Source: Elusimicrobiota bacterium
GTDB lineage: Bacteria > Elusimicrobiota > Endomicrobiia > Endomicrobiales > Endomicrobiaceae
Direction of reading: 5' to 3'
Length of the DNA: 36,266 nt
NCBI GenBank assembly: GCA_017525905.1
Contig: JAFXSD010000031.1
Coordinates: 1 to 36,266, forward strand
Part shown: piece after piece, positions 35,001 to 36,266 of the stretch
Layout of the letters: the number at the start of each line of letters is the position of its first letter
Numbering within the stretch: the first letter of the stretch is position 1
Translations under genes and position numbers: made by a program
The notes under the pieces: model-generated
Told to the model about the DNA's origin: nothing
The model's database searches: none
The model's input: only the letters and a program-made list of their open reading frames with translations

Positions 35001-36266
35001 GTTTGAGAATGAAAACCTCCGGTTATAACAACATCTACTTCTTTTACACCTTTCATATTTTCTATTATTTTATTTACATCACCTTTGGCTTCAACTTCAT
35101 TTTCAAGTTTACCCAACACATCTTGTTCTTTAAACATATTGTCGGTAAAATATATGTTTCTGTCTGTATTTATTTCATAGAATTTATCGGCTTCGGCTAT
35201 GTATTCATCTAACAAACTTAATACTTTGTTATCTACATATTTGTTCCATAATTGTCTAAAGATATCAATATTTTCCTTGTAATACTCATAATCATCCGCT
35301 GTTATTTTGCTGCTTACATAATCCCTGACATATTTTTCAAAATTAGTAAGAAATACAACCTCTCTTTGTGCTTTTGTTTCCGAAAATCTTGTATTTATTT
35401 CTTCCGTCAATCTTTTTTCTTCAACTATCAATTCCAACGGATTTATTTTTTGACTGAATTCTATATAACCGAAGTAGTTATCCAAATTAGGAAAATTTAC
35501 CGTTAAGTCCAGACCCAATTCTCTGCTTATTCTTACTACATAACCGTATAACTTATCTATTTTGGAAAAATTTTCGGTATTATCTACCAATATTTGATAT
35601 GCGGAACTTGCTAAATTTTCTCTTAAAAAGAAAATTAAATTCTGTAATTCGTTGGTTATTTTCGAATAATCCAAAGTTTTCTGCATCTCTAAAAGTGTTA
35701 AATAAGTAAATGTGTTTTCATATTTACTTAAATCTATTCCCAACTTATCCGTATGTTTTAGCAACAAAGTATAATATTTTTGAGGAGTTATTTTTCCTTC
35801 TCTATACTTTTTTGAAAGGTCTTCTAACTTATATTGTCTTCTTGTGTAATACTGTTCCTTTACTTTTAGTAAAGACTCACTCATTGCATTCAATATCAAA
35901 TTTATTTTTTCTTGATTTTCTAATATACTTCCAAATCTCTTCAAATTGTCTAAATATGGTTCTTTTTCTTCTAAGCCGTTTATTATTTCTGTCTTACCCG
36001 TCATTGCACTATAATATTCAGCACCGGTCAACCTTCCCGTTTCTAACATCTTATCCAAAATTTCACTTTTCTTCGAATTGCCTAATCTATCTGCTATCCA
36101 CTTAGTACTTAGTTGTCCGTAAACACCTTCCAAATATATCTTTTTTACTCCATAACTTTTATCAAATGTTTCTATTATATTGCTTATATTTTTTTGAACT
36201 TTAGGATGGCAATGTAAATCTTGTATATTTATTATTACTCTATCTGTTCCTGCATAATGCGCACTC
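12059..36266 (-). CDS. Giant multidomain protein, 5'-partial, at least 8,068 residues
   Basis: The frame runs without interruption from the right edge to TAA at 12059-12061. An initiation at the TTG of 36133 gives 8,024 residues, but the frame stays open for 44 further codons to the edge, and those encode conserved-looking sequence (VIINIQDLHCHPKVQKN...YGVKKIYLEG), so the real start is outside. Residue numbers here count from that TTG. At ~115 Da per residue the product exceeds 0.9 MDa. Architecture: ChaN/TraB-like block (1-440), charged helices, Q-rich linker, membrane helix (731-754), HExxH zincin-like domain (780-1045), three clan-CD-like domains (catalytic pairs H1661/C1706, H2884/C2978, H4082/C4126) embedded in repeated units, a GHKL-like segment (~3500), a swivel domain (H5258) plus ATP-grasp (5400-5745), duplicated unknown domains (~6050-6945), a coiled coil and an unrecognised C-terminus ending SILAAA. 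A terminator follows. The whole-protein function is unknown; a self-processing or secreted polyprotein is an inference. Confidence 0.93.
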   Translation of the reverse strand, partial: SAHYAGTDRVIINIQDLHCHPKVQKNISNIIETFDKSYGVKKIYLEGVYGQLSTKWIADRLGNSKKSEILDKMLETGRLTGAEYYSAMTGKTEIINGLEEKEPYLDNLKRFGSILENQEKINLILNAMSESLLKVKEQYYTRRQYKLEDLSKKYREGKITPQKYYTLLLKHTDKLGIDLSKYENTFTYLTLLEMQKTLDYSKITNELQNLIFFLRENLASSAYQILVDNTENFSKIDKLYGYVVRISRELGLDLTVNFPNLDNYFGYIEFSQKINPLELIVEEKRLTEEINTRFSETKAQREVVFLTNFEKYVRDYVSSKITADDYEYYKENIDIFRQLWNKYVDNKVLSLLDEYIAEADKFYEINTDRNIYFTDNMFKEQDVLGKLENEVEAKGDVNKIIENMKGVKEVDVVITGGFHSQTVTEILKNQGVSYIVITPNVTDGVKLAEETYYEIAKEQSKISFQALATLPFSAYPENIRLKASVMAFGANIAKEIFPNRVAEIETISLTTEEESSAQAISEQMRKLKRRIEESKFLESDDVNLEDVLRKASGEDIDDAELLEYVSLEDLKWILISRETESLKSVLRRAKKEMDVDKNGTAMQKAMLGVMKVYEKAKTRITSKKIYEDKQKFAAQIREILDKETTEIDISSVDPKILEGMRKRDKDKLYKLNEFKSRRIESLTRKELKEYLEALKEYLNIKGKIEAGQDRIVEGKAGTTEEQISKTETQATEEQVAQEQTTQQTRVEQPKEQKQEQPKQETSSKQQTQKGKKGNIKAVIAGIFVIGALFLSTVIPGFFQPATAESFNTTSQIQQVEEYAPSVVTDQNEDFSPGLSFEYFENNNQDYRSKTRQDYNWSIEFSEREEIQNIVEEAFKIIGKENHSGTKVIFMFNTNVEGETACALCDINTIVIPVTDSTKITPEYVASKIAHEYTHIENYSSVQNGDMSAIEDEVMATEMGIICDLTYEHNITIDTRYNGRKTINHVSAMELVCFYSIVNHEDGILREFEKLTGNPSVHYYYSDVVYGTNNLNIPDYEGLSPTEVGIRLVDYNTGASVLFVVDTGINIDGQYTKEYFDISKFAENPEYIRLLEPKFGNTQTEQKTLQETTNIDGQLTMTWLSNLLDKLKITDFAKRQRIINIIENPIMFLSILFPNTIGKWFARRHITNEQREILKQTRKEQGFRAWINKYREFKQEKYDEILGSEDRQGSIATVLQEAGLLDLFPAMSLAKKLTTIITASWNKDLANAHEYWNAIQELRKQGYINDEELEIIKEFMRITAGNEYMSYEEALKQLSGKYKEIDTYIKTFKFAKKEYIDYIISNPDDIPEEIIDFLKILSKIKGQNYHTIFDREKIKDMLSSEEYEKYMQYSNYNIETLFYISMPYNKDLILDFLNKKNKNLELLYYLVPFQKISFPNEKIKQLATNTLYSLYEGNPFGDISEQAVSEALSEILGVQFNFSNHNIEEMPLNKEEVDFFASLVDLAGSTIEEYFSLYFNGTLRFPDVNKLRKMKDAGIYSFDLLYSDIELNDGNIDRLKLLDRYLNKESLKRIDISNNSLALRIFLNPIFMNEMKYTDIVMQYKTAVQLSRLFGVQTVEPLTDEVLNKIIPMLMIMLNHVMYFADSQIVLDEETGIVGLYSKEKIGEYDFSSDALETLLSNFGIKIPKENKNYFYMKDGDKKQDFRDRIRYSKVELNNLKRIFIGIEAHGGADARIHLGNDTYLTPAELADDLEFAFNSGVDLENEIVLNLGNCFGGRVFKEELIKELKARGINNLPQIITAAGVENFYAFSRFGFGNFYLAMNKIQQKNTGKLTMGDAVRARPQDSNHTTTFETSNEKLSKEYKKLQEQILEILLQEGIGIIEEEQKINSISVKVKDDIFSDNLFKYQKDFKLPENFVFSQKDFKLPENFVFSQKDFKLPENFVFSQKDSKINSFQELKISNKIYVSIPAIDIPNVELSESNMNPIEELKSIELSKAVVNSLVATTPNNTPSTTFHLTTAKNKERLELLARILGIDENNKIWKKTGQIIISLLEDWRIALGIFFPGVREKFIKEHLEDGMSSEEKIKKTESISKGVDDVIRQVVSQSIVDKVLTMNLAQKLARFVIIMLYPKTRIALAKAHISWNLNQEASQTQQKNENLIKENIIKEIEKEYSRFRNDDPVLIDFFSIYLSKTLENKSLHFLEKYLSLLRSIDEIHANVNVGLLDQTYANLFKYTQDNELIKDYILGKIDELTFLTKTSLNSGESKDKKIIIELDSGAKYSIEMQNYERYKNNFSQAEFLVTELTSDIQYEMLLSLSQIQEKLSTNLVLYEGKIFTFPFNEKQEIIESIESVVGKLSEEAREQLLKLSINHIKYYLEVIKDLAKNGKDINIDDIHNDLYYFISEGMIPKIAISIFDTYYKGDKNIINKAKTLMKYLKYWYSDTKTNLFEENRNFVDRFYRIVNVLNIFVKFKNIKESDFDVIGAIIQLAIHAKKSDLYIVNTIRKYLKGNRKKLNSLLNETIFQEKALSPNLKKQYIKLNFINYKYVDVFISEIDMNSFTWKNDNFLLRKLLVKTQELSEEEVKYLAQKVSGLLASPKEYNSEITYTINSLVKINRTSLNFFIEKDFNGHSDQFATLLLDLLSTNIEVNENNYKILKNLINALSRSKIYHLALENGALALNVFLNPEFQEQYKDLPILIQYRNAIKISRFMEVTGTISEFKNQNLNEQNKIIKFAISILSAILETAGQKVFINDRTKILMANHNERADIKLNRNGYRFNSNSYKEMLRQLVSNKIENNGEKISEEQKAEIIEKEIKRILSVYEETDGEDFYEKRKKLNNFFEKLNKLGILLTLGSWAVFALSISIPGFAFLFIPIVVPLFVTSIQISMKITENIAGEENELTKLQKSLSDFSFTRERNQKKRINDFFDEIPKFRYEKGKNENLLVIFNGHGGTGTWYYSEKGHIKVNKKIADSVEKLINDMREEKWTEKDIEETVNRMRQENKTEKEIEEEVNNIRKKIKEGLRRWSEEDIKDTVEHITIDLSCCHSYKTAEMIKEEFAKRRIEYYMQIVSEAGKEMVFGYTLGNYDGGNLEYAINRYLSSHPDAKEITLQDIYYSEIEHSNHTIFMVDDSVKGLFDDFIKKVKGAEGRPEQSQEEVTEVSQEQKRVLHTATIIPSSFIEKFAKMMEGRRLGTEKKESYVPSYFELQSDSTKEQLKEYAERQKAKGKKDKAYENPEEFRFTYKGILMGVWYEMLPFWKVFSINTTIFGKRIDIKSFIEDHENPTMGQIISYWIILSVSVGSGIAAGKYVFTALIASLIPMAFTPFIVSFAGIAVTAAMEFILHTLNNFRKPRASVRYDKYDNGYISVIISKNNNTKQYSLRFKQYDGTVFLQTEDKNYYTEDTSRLKNVADIEKELNIKIRISAHRFTVKSNDRNTEIFIAKSEDSADTVNSLKGVPVNTDSDKETLDILKKHLNLGEDGVETIYLDDLYIVNKSAAERARKENKFLVIYPFSQVYDVKNLSAKQKFMLYIQFAKNLNEALNNWLPSFKDSNNDRNKWLLGRKTINEFIKNAIVHGNLGDLSKPIYIKYYEEKQGDKNINGFTVYNVHNEGQETSTDMLNLSAQVGLSGVHRGLLNAQEDEADGLMSFQEGREIKINENGEITTNEESTGMPFYVIGAAVETKEENPGSESSIPSQPQQQEIQEPVSQVEQSTQRQQERPAVQQPGKKVDISQYLIFNGVKLSGYSFEHIIEYLQSQNYEITDKTYENIQYISYLVRVDLGDIISHNADVVKKFFMLNDSSKDFVYNFFKQNEKQIRGNPEFVSIVVDLARDYYNNEFGEQNFREILDLMLQLSNVIGPHVEYEDVHLTEIITNNKISNFFLQYYLRNKDFFKDKAYKTLIAYLIFSEGIGLEKYANKVYHDNSNFDSELKTLFKNMVDHGISDLYMFYNGLAMKIYFHPVFKELLEKEYNKNNEKLSPLIRYRSALVTAQHLFVQLGDKISLLEETDINKIIEECIKEIIKGKELLRERYVFSDESAFSGDGSDDTEISLKEGEDFFVNKERASNTGLIGVANGEVDENGDRRFSFGGIGTILNFIENKTRLTMPLDINGEEDAEDKKEKVLKMIEEYIYLKKKYGLSNLVVVIAGHGEDYNISLAGKSCKISRTELAEALLKSYKNGANLEEITLELSSCASYNFCENLLERLKAFEREANLEIRLPNIVTEAGQEIKPGYSIKCEFFRNKTDTKKTVLYFGNATYSIFVYLANKVKNNEYIPKYLTLEDIFNSDIYRSNHSIFISGQDVEKANSDFRKKLIELLGEKFFEGDETEKIISTSRLTTLRNQKILDKLGIAENSKIGQIIISLLEDWRIALGIFFPGVREKFIKEHLEDEMSSEQKTKKRESISKGVNIIIRRVVSQSLADKILTMNLAQKLARFVIIMLYPKTRIALFKTHTAWNEMQQRKQSEQGTQRIEYIENVINIFQQDMSFDEKHSKLDEEYLKLSPTDIENIEEIQLDLLEQGNNIFSEDSVRDTFLSFVCREPLFTKTEGGQVEISEKVQKKLVDDYIDQALTIFLRVANLSDYAAEKIVAKNNRMFRPDCKNVKVQRMAIAKKNWERIRLFLNPTEIAKEDAVRSKGFAPSAIETTGKYLAARYVGDFFPDGQKNQALLQESLKGNTGKKLDISEKMDSDVTNLFDKYKKLELLNMEVLKLLSELSESSSKEDLDRIKNILIDMIEILCNFSEELDKDKVEKFVNIFFNNISNISKQKDLSRKYNLSVFEKSTNNLPEDITINDLINIIHQGTIRNFLVKMRKVGFGDKEYYNFSKDGYVSPEVRKILQNMYFSEEIKLIRSMAKVLTSRPNSSVFFDEKTILMSLKLGAHSATVIINLDNKNRGVFINFWEEGNERIELITEILKKQGFDVLTDTERDNLLYAKMDIATGLTEETDISSILRYVMFMFSDTRDLDLLLEQRSMFADALDVDLYLMRKISDKERKERIKRFEEKHSKGLYYRGKYYKLDGRYVKVDDEYDCPILTMEDPDFTIFNSMIKEGRYPYTLDRVNQILKDLGLNQLPLDEDIYYTEHETGIVVVGQVGLDKYFNEPVRRAFAEGRIIVNKDGNLTKEEYSYTTGLESMLQDIRQDNETELLTQATIVDELNKQNPQILKLKTVAKVGQLEYQTGYLQLLNGDYLFVKVLKNPVNRMIRYANVELVSQLGRSSITTEKLIDTIQKEGYKVYDNSRQKGEGEKETFRKELREEEKRTENISTAGRLMGGQKTSVVGRVVFDSKNVVEGESILFKKYLSPDDMEGTLKAKGIVLASGMELSHQGLIIKEKGIPASIITGANIVNRNGETVAEIRYMEYTGEEQNINGFTAKEVKEKTIIVGEGDEIAIDGETGKVIVFDKDVVNRTSQDEAKKEEYRKYKLESSSGVQGEKKEKKKLEPKIKTRQEVRKWDINYTKESISPFIRSFTEIEDTIKEYFGTKATNLQDMSGVIEKIANMLKINVRVPTGTMIGYGVFFRILQKKVGFKEFNKLYGKLINLIESEAIGQVANKKKEEEAKRKAKEIQNIIRNLTQKDKEELSKELSKYIVFTGTTKYAVRSAFIGEDGSAFSSAGVGESAVGVKVEDVVDTLINVVLMSMFSEKSIAYQCSNRQAFIPSALIQEAVDSEKSAVMLVRDNKIIISGSFGQGEIVVSGEKIQSTIEIEIDENIDLGNWDEKKILEYIKEHIVRYDTERQDYKYGFNGEVKEVSDEDSTREIFSEEEILNLGILGISLLREYRQLQGENYKKGADIEIAMDKGVINVVQIRPITEKAGEIEEEIVKEQGEKTLEETPKQTTPQVEDKPEIQQLETQPTYPQIEQAQQKSQTEVEDQTGKTVSSVKKFISVDWFKGNRNFKRRAREIANRLNIFIENEGSNIVNDVDVAAYMILDAVGTTKYDDYTVEVIKYYLSGKIDSKDVKNVIHSNIPQLRKKIENLKTSAEIKSYILEQLDNLKLAHVKICLTIVEESLKQNINLTVETLTEILNGSLKYTDFLDLFEQNSSFTGRILNVLGEINSFLNKGNITVDNKTFDIIKNILLYYFKNGSTSDNDDYMLNAIKDFLNVRYKGETQDITKEETPLEKCVKRSGIDTLYDGDFISYAQKYGAKVSTLGDFSRGINEQETQNISQNIFEKLKDVILSLISKRYRTFKNFNGFSLGLSGKNIVAAISEETKLMQWMEYYAFYDKHFSSTDEHMKYLVSDSKLTGKKIRIFIPTEIFGIDREEADKKSAKFFEENPNLQQYQRLDATPYGFGVTTEEIMWLKDHPESLKYVEFVFDVYRFFNENQESKSLYDLKDFYQTNLILPLFGKTSLVDRERSDTEEIPKRKKELIAAIEAEYKKFGSYQYDRQFYINFELKEMKKTDTEFLGRYLKFLRKLRKIDENYDFSAFYIDYVTYRKYTDNDDLIMDRILERISFSEFLDKTKKLKLSPDGDETKSVKVELPNGRKYSIEILPENYKGDWNFAVTDLKKGKTSQIGLEKLKSLLSIALILDGGTIFILPYGDKETKVYLGEQQQEQASEIEQETEKQSTYPKQAQQQEKLFDSIKESNVDKLYDGDGNFYDYVTKNGAKVSTFEDYSKEIINEPYDDGNLSEAESESKEKRIGQYRGFSLGLTGRNIVAAISEVDHLMPWGEYYKLYDMFTSVDDHLSHLVADSEQTGKKIIVFVATHVDAMSEEESAERSAKFFEANPDLQKFAMKTTGVSRKEIEWLLSHPESLKHVEFVFDAYKFFDENRESKSLYDLKKFYRESFPDKSSPSDLSTEYEEITDQEIEQLKKEELINHIMEVCTKFGHYNKYKYTVSPALLAEENESFLRKFLRTLRDSDTGQENIEKLYSDYITYKLYTDDYDLIMNLSTGKLSFDKFLEEVKLLSFNYEKDKKQSFIVETPEGKKYSIEINPQLYTNDFNLYDTKFKVTDLSNGETSEMSLGEIQTQFSISLRNNLYKEGEKANIKDVKILVLRDNMQEGTKVYLDEQQQETTSQLEKKPEIQQPETQPTSPQVEQEQGQESEQVQQEKKQTDQYEFSDEEKEIVHRLIDMLARDNVLYKVVEIVDKERITLPKQIEDEIMDEIGEAIKKEHGSTLEIIPSWQDEGELLVWLNNKRNKGLDSYINRVIIDFMIKQEKLRKELDSLKINPKELVNIFNEILNNEALKKELFNSMREIVKKEEIEIKEREKKSAKREKEEERVRANTERENMEESERDILNRKIKEREDIKFVENREDTIVDRFLEIINFLENNGYKSYEIEQIFKNWGLIDESIRKDTSKHKQEIQATRQELVVEHYRIAKAIIDMLKIDLLINHDTFVRDIYDSYVKRKRDSTLWNPNRAFGWFKELKMNLERLSPREEQTLLKIFNKADTDLIIGPEESYIFLKDALTDDTLFSGLGESEKERVKEIINFLTSDESYDTEKIEFKPLMEMAIRTGIYGYPSQLKELIRLTIEQMGKMSVGDNMKGKNIIVEDGTVIDDVLREKAAEQGINIVTLKILTEPEAIRKGGTVIGGNQIIRLQFNQLESELIVYSKYGISLSVEEIKDLIETAYSEGRKDLDFTDQQVIAFAEKGEVVSSDIEKSLVNIQNRITNAAVNGVQRAEVEVSLDLSDIENIGSTLEQKCENIRGQSTTTIILKASQLDKYGSEINKLRAIGFRFILRGTSNEIEDAFERKGIFDGADFRLDGAILEEVGKIGDLDKLEDLAANNTEMKGTSLIETQMYVNMTTVSERAKESIDINEIYYNKGIMPIVTIEQATSMTGKHAIQYNDDEMKDKSEDEINRILLNEGLANILCSESKGNQLEKLRARLAKIFNNVFGTINELLKPKKPEQKIAEETTAVSDYNFGEKFGEEIEKVRENLLEDLMKDGKIKSILTTEFTEESEAKMAADNFVEDDSSIYKQLPAILQMRLQTQIDEGKYFEAIGTIRGFVNQVIDQAILSKYEGSKREDYLKKEYKEYRQYMRIRAIQLVMAGENLSDLLELRPDTNQTVEELFYSIRTEVNKDVRKTIIANKVAIKEISDKEKETAKTNFMNINVLMEENLRPARGVKQLEISAQAVRSILAAA
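14540..14740 (-). other. Giant protein: highly charged coiled coil
   Basis: Lys/Glu/Arg-dense sequence without helix breakers (VKKEEIEIKEREKKSAKREK then EEERVRANTERENMEESERD) for about 65 residues, a likely long helix or coiled coil that may act as a spacer or dimer contact. Confidence 0.75.
15210..15262 (-). repeat. Giant protein: repeated Q/P-rich linker, copy 2
   Basis: Encodes KPEIQQPETQPTSPQVEQ, nearly the same DNA as at 18753-18804, inside a linker of about 60 residues that leads to the C-terminal helical part. Confidence 0.85.
15298..16600 (-). repeat. Giant protein: unknown domain X, copy X2 (includes module R3c)
   Basis: A tandem counterpart of X1: VDKLYDGDGNFYDYV, GFSLGLTGRNIVAAISE, QTGKKIIVFVATHVDA, SAKFFEANPDLQ, HPESLKHVEFVFDAYKFF and SKSLYDLKKFYRESF, then module R3c (15298-15883). 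X1 and X2 are joined by a Q/E-rich linker (16600-16680) and X2 is followed by another. Confidence 0.85.
16680..17985 (-). repeat. Giant protein: unknown domain X, copy X1 (includes module R3b)
   Basis: About 435 residues: IDTLYDGDFISYAQKYGAKV, GFSLGLSGKNIVAAISEE, LTGKKIRIFIPTE, KSAKFFEENPNLQ, HPESLKYVEFVFDVYRFF and SKSLYDLKDFYQ, then module R3b (16680-17232). The same blocks in the same order form X2 immediately downstream. The first half looks alpha/beta with a Rossmann-like pattern of strands; I recognise no family or catalytic signature. Confidence 0.85.
18753..18804 (-). repeat. Giant protein: repeated Q/P-rich linker, copy 1
   Basis: Encodes KPEIQQLETQPTYPQIEQ within a low-complexity linker (about 18690-18890). 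The 52-nt stretch recurs with few changes at 15210-15262 (KPEIQQPETQPTSPQVEQ). Confidence 0.85.
18895..19940 (-). other. Giant protein: PPDK/PEP-synthase-type ATP-grasp domain
   Basis: Blocks in the right order: FGTKATNLQDM and VRVPTGTMIGYGVF (for GGKxxNLxxL ... VPxGF), KYAVRSAFIGEDGSAFSSAG (for VRSSAxxED...SFAG), IPSALIQEAVDSEKSAVML, ISGSFGQGEIVVSGE (for GLGExVVSG), and a final ADIEIAMDKGVINVVQIRPI (for DIEWaxD..iyilQaRPi). The key Arg and the QxRPI ending are present, so ATP binding is plausible. It follows the swivel domain rather than preceding it, and no PEP/pyruvate TIM barrel is recognised after either. Confidence 0.85.
20110..20535 (-). other. Giant protein: PEP-utiliser swivelling (phosphohistidine) domain
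   Basis: LASGMELSHQGLIIKEKGIP (H5258, codon 20362-20360) corresponds to the GGxxSHAAIxARxxGIP motif whose His carries the phosphate in PpsA, PPDK and rifampin phosphotransferase. GDEIAIDGETGKVIV (about 20120-20165) is the typical end of this domain. The catalytic His is kept although the neighbouring AA is QG. Confidence 0.8.
21410..21715 (-). other. Giant protein: dikinase-associated region
   Basis: LGAHSATVIINLD, VFINFWEEGNERIELI, KKQGFDVL and FSDTRDLDLLL follow the pattern of a region found in large PEP/pyruvate-binding (dikinase-like) proteins: a HxxxVxA strand, an F-GG-like strand, a helix, GFxV, and a final TRxLD. I read it as the accessory part of the dikinase-like half, which here lies before the swivel domain. 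Confidence 0.5.
22975..23300 (-). repeat. Giant protein: hydrophobic module M4, near-identical to M2
   Basis: IGQIIISLLEDWRIALGIFF, FIKEHLEDEMSSEQ and LAQKLARFVIIMLYPKTR repeat module M2 almost residue for residue. It follows peptidase domain 3 and introduces the C-terminal half, where no fourth peptidase domain is seen. Confidence 0.9.
23430..23930 (-). other. Giant protein: clan-CD-like peptidase domain 3
   Basis: NLVVVIAGHGED (H4082, codon 23890-23888) and ITLELSSCASYNF (C4126, codon 23758-23756) are 44 residues apart. IVTEAGQEIKPGY and LTLEDIFNSDIYRSNHSIF follow, aligned with domains 1 and 2. The helical unit in front ends in NGLAMKIYFHPVF and IRYRSALVTAQ, the counterpart of motifs before domains 1 and 2. 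All three dyads are intact. Confidence 0.72.
25140..25300 (-). other. Giant protein: Q/P/S-rich linker
   Basis: About 50 residues of low complexity (SSIPSQPQQQEIQEPVSQ then QRQQERPAVQQPGKK). It separates the GHKL-like segment from the helical part of the third peptidase unit and is a likely exposed, protease-accessible hinge. Confidence 0.8.
25290..25660 (-). other. Giant protein: GHKL-ATPase-like segment
   Basis: INEFIKNAIVHGN (E3501, N3505, H3509) resembles the N-box of GHKL ATPases of the RsbW/histidine-kinase type (E-x3-N-A-x2-H-G). FTVYNVHNEGQE may take the place of the G1 box (normally DxGxG; here Asp is Asn), and EESTGMPFYVIGAAVE the place of the G2 box. With the Asp missing, ATP binding is doubtful: either a degenerate ATPase or a chance resemblance. 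Confidence 0.4.
26270..26625 (-). other. Giant protein: hydrophobic module M3 with two or three membrane helices
   Basis: After YEMLPFWKVFSI and SFIEDHE, three hydrophobic stretches follow: ISYWIILSVSVGSGIAA, YVFTALIASLIPMAF and PFIVSFAGIAVTAAMEFIL, ending HTLNNFRKPRAS. Position (directly after a peptidase domain) and the pattern hydrophobic/FI..H/hydrophobic/H..N place it as a distant relative of M1, M2 and M4, but identity is low. Confidence 0.6.
26940..27520 (-). other. Giant protein: clan-CD-like peptidase domain 2 with a charged insert
   Basis: LLVIFNGHGGTGTW (H2884, codon 27484-27482) and TIDLSCCHSYK (C2978-C2979, codons 27202-27197) form the dyad, but they are 94 residues apart against 44-45 in the sister domains. 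The excess is a charged helical insert (about 27225-27395) with repeats WTEKDIEETV, KTEKEIEEEV and WSEEDIKDTV. Then follow IVSEAGKEMVFGY and ITLQDIYYSEIEHSNHTIF, shared with domains 1 and 3. Two hydrophobic helices (27661-27803) precede the domain. Confidence 0.72.
27661..27803 (-). other. Giant protein: paired hydrophobic helices before peptidase domain 2
   Basis: LGILLTLGSWAVFALSISIP and FAFLFIPIVVPLFVTSIQIS (about residues 2780-2822) form two adjacent, strongly hydrophobic stretches joined at a Pro-Gly turn: a helical hairpin in or across a membrane. Confidence 0.75.
29300..29846 (-). repeat. Giant protein: module R3a (third copy of the helical-plus-beta repeat)
   Basis: About 182 residues: a helical half (IIKEIEKEYSRF ... 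FLEKYLSLLRS ... YANLFKYTQDNELIKDYIL) and a beta half (DSGAKYSIEM ... VTELTSDIQ ... GKIFTFPF). The same order occurs at 16680-17232 (YSIEILPENYK, VTDLKKGKT, GGTIFILPYG) and 15298-15883 (KYSIEINPQLY, VTDLSNGET). Function unknown. Confidence 0.75.
29908..30240 (-). repeat. Giant protein: hydrophobic module M2, near-identical to M4
   Basis: About 110 residues running from GQIIISLLEDWRIALGIFFPG through VREKFIKEHLED to MNLAQKLARFVIIMLYPKTR. The same module recurs at 22975-23300 with very few changes; a core of ~115 bases (30088-30203 against 23151-23265) differs at only about three positions. Copies ~7 kb apart that are this similar, inside a protein whose other repeats are strongly diverged, indicate a recent duplication or gene conversion. 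Confidence 0.9.
30490..30606 (-). repeat. Three exact-frame 39-bp tandem repeats (13-residue unit)
   Basis: Units 30490-30528, 30529-30567 and 30568-30606 differ by only one or two bases and encode KDFKLPENFVFSQ three times, followed by a fragment KDSKINSF and preceded by FKYQ. Because 39 is a multiple of three the frame is kept. It lies in the linker after peptidase domain 1. Recent slippage or unequal crossing-over is the simplest origin; copy number may vary among strains. Confidence 0.95.
30770..31190 (-). other. Giant protein: clan-CD (caspase/CHAT-like) peptidase domain 1
   Basis: RIFIGIEAHGG (H1661, codon 31153-31151) and, 45 residues on, IVLNLGNCFGG (C1706, codon 31018-31016) give the clan-CD arrangement: hydrophobic strand then HG, hydrophobic strand then the nucleophile Cys. 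The remainder carries an IITAAG strand and LTMGDAVRARPQDSNHT, blocks shared with domains 2 and 3. The unit before it has the shared motif NSLALRIFLNPIF. Activity is predicted from motifs only. Confidence 0.7.
32500..32915 (-). repeat. Giant protein: hydrophobic module copy M1 (diverged)
   Basis: A segment of ~135 residues: a hydrophobic/amphipathic helix (IENPIMFLSILFPNTIGKWF), then ARRHIT, then a second amphipathic helix (LLDLFPAMSLAKKL) and a WN...A.EYWN close. The order LFP, F/H, then hydrophobic AKKL/AQKL, then AH..WN is shared with modules M2 (29908-30240) and M4 (22975-23300). Similarity is weak in identity but keeps spacing. It stands at the head of the first peptidase unit. Confidence 0.55.
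33000..33790 (-). other. Giant protein: zincin-like metallopeptidase domain (HEYTH)
   Basis: HEYTH (residues 886-890; codons 33478-33464) is a proper HExxH motif lying in a helix-like context (VASKIAHEYTHIENY). Downstream acidic residues in SAIEDEVMATEMG (E906, E908, E913) offer a third zinc ligand, as in gluzincins. An upstream stretch with CALCDINTIVIPV supplies plausible edge strands. It lies just after the transmembrane helix, so it would act on the far side of the membrane. Family not recognised. Confidence 0.6.
33872..34140 (-). other. Giant protein: Q/E/T-rich linker followed by a transmembrane helix
   Basis: About 55 residues rich in Gln, Glu and Thr, ending in a Lys-rich patch (QKGKKGNIK), precede one strongly hydrophobic helix, VIAGIFVIGALFLSTVIPGF (about residues 733-752). 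By the positive-inside rule the N-terminal ChaN-like part would be cytoplasmic and the zincin-like domain outside. The PxFFQPATAES sequence after the helix could also be read as a signal-peptidase-like site; I cannot decide. Confidence 0.75.
34820..36266 (-). other. Giant protein: N-terminal ChaN/TraB(Tiki)-like block, truncated by the window edge
   Basis: The block starts with INIQDLHCHPKVQKNI and KKIYLEGVYG, is interrupted by a long helical stretch, and closes with VVITGGFHSQTVTEILK and YIVITPNV (about 34945-35035). An early His/Glu-bearing strand paired with a late [IV]xGxxH strand followed by a helix and another strand recalls the EreA/ChaN/TraB/Tiki fold, where such residues bind metal. 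From memory the same two blocks open other very large Elusimicrobiota and Omnitrophota proteins. The helical insertion of ~330 residues between the halves is unusual for the fold. The fold assignment is tentative. Confidence 0.45.

Noticed and set aside
12036..36105. Numerous plus-strand open frames of 60-163 codons opposite the giant gene (e.g. 21360-21851, 34266-34715, 14544-14891)
   Set aside because: They are rich in Ser, Phe, Leu and Ile as expected from the antisense of Lys/Glu-rich codons, lack ribosome sites and resemble no family; the sense frame has clear domains throughout.
36131..36133. TTG at 36133 as the start of the giant gene
   Set aside because: The frame stays open to the window edge and encodes sequence continuous with the same domain, and no ribosome site precedes the TTG.
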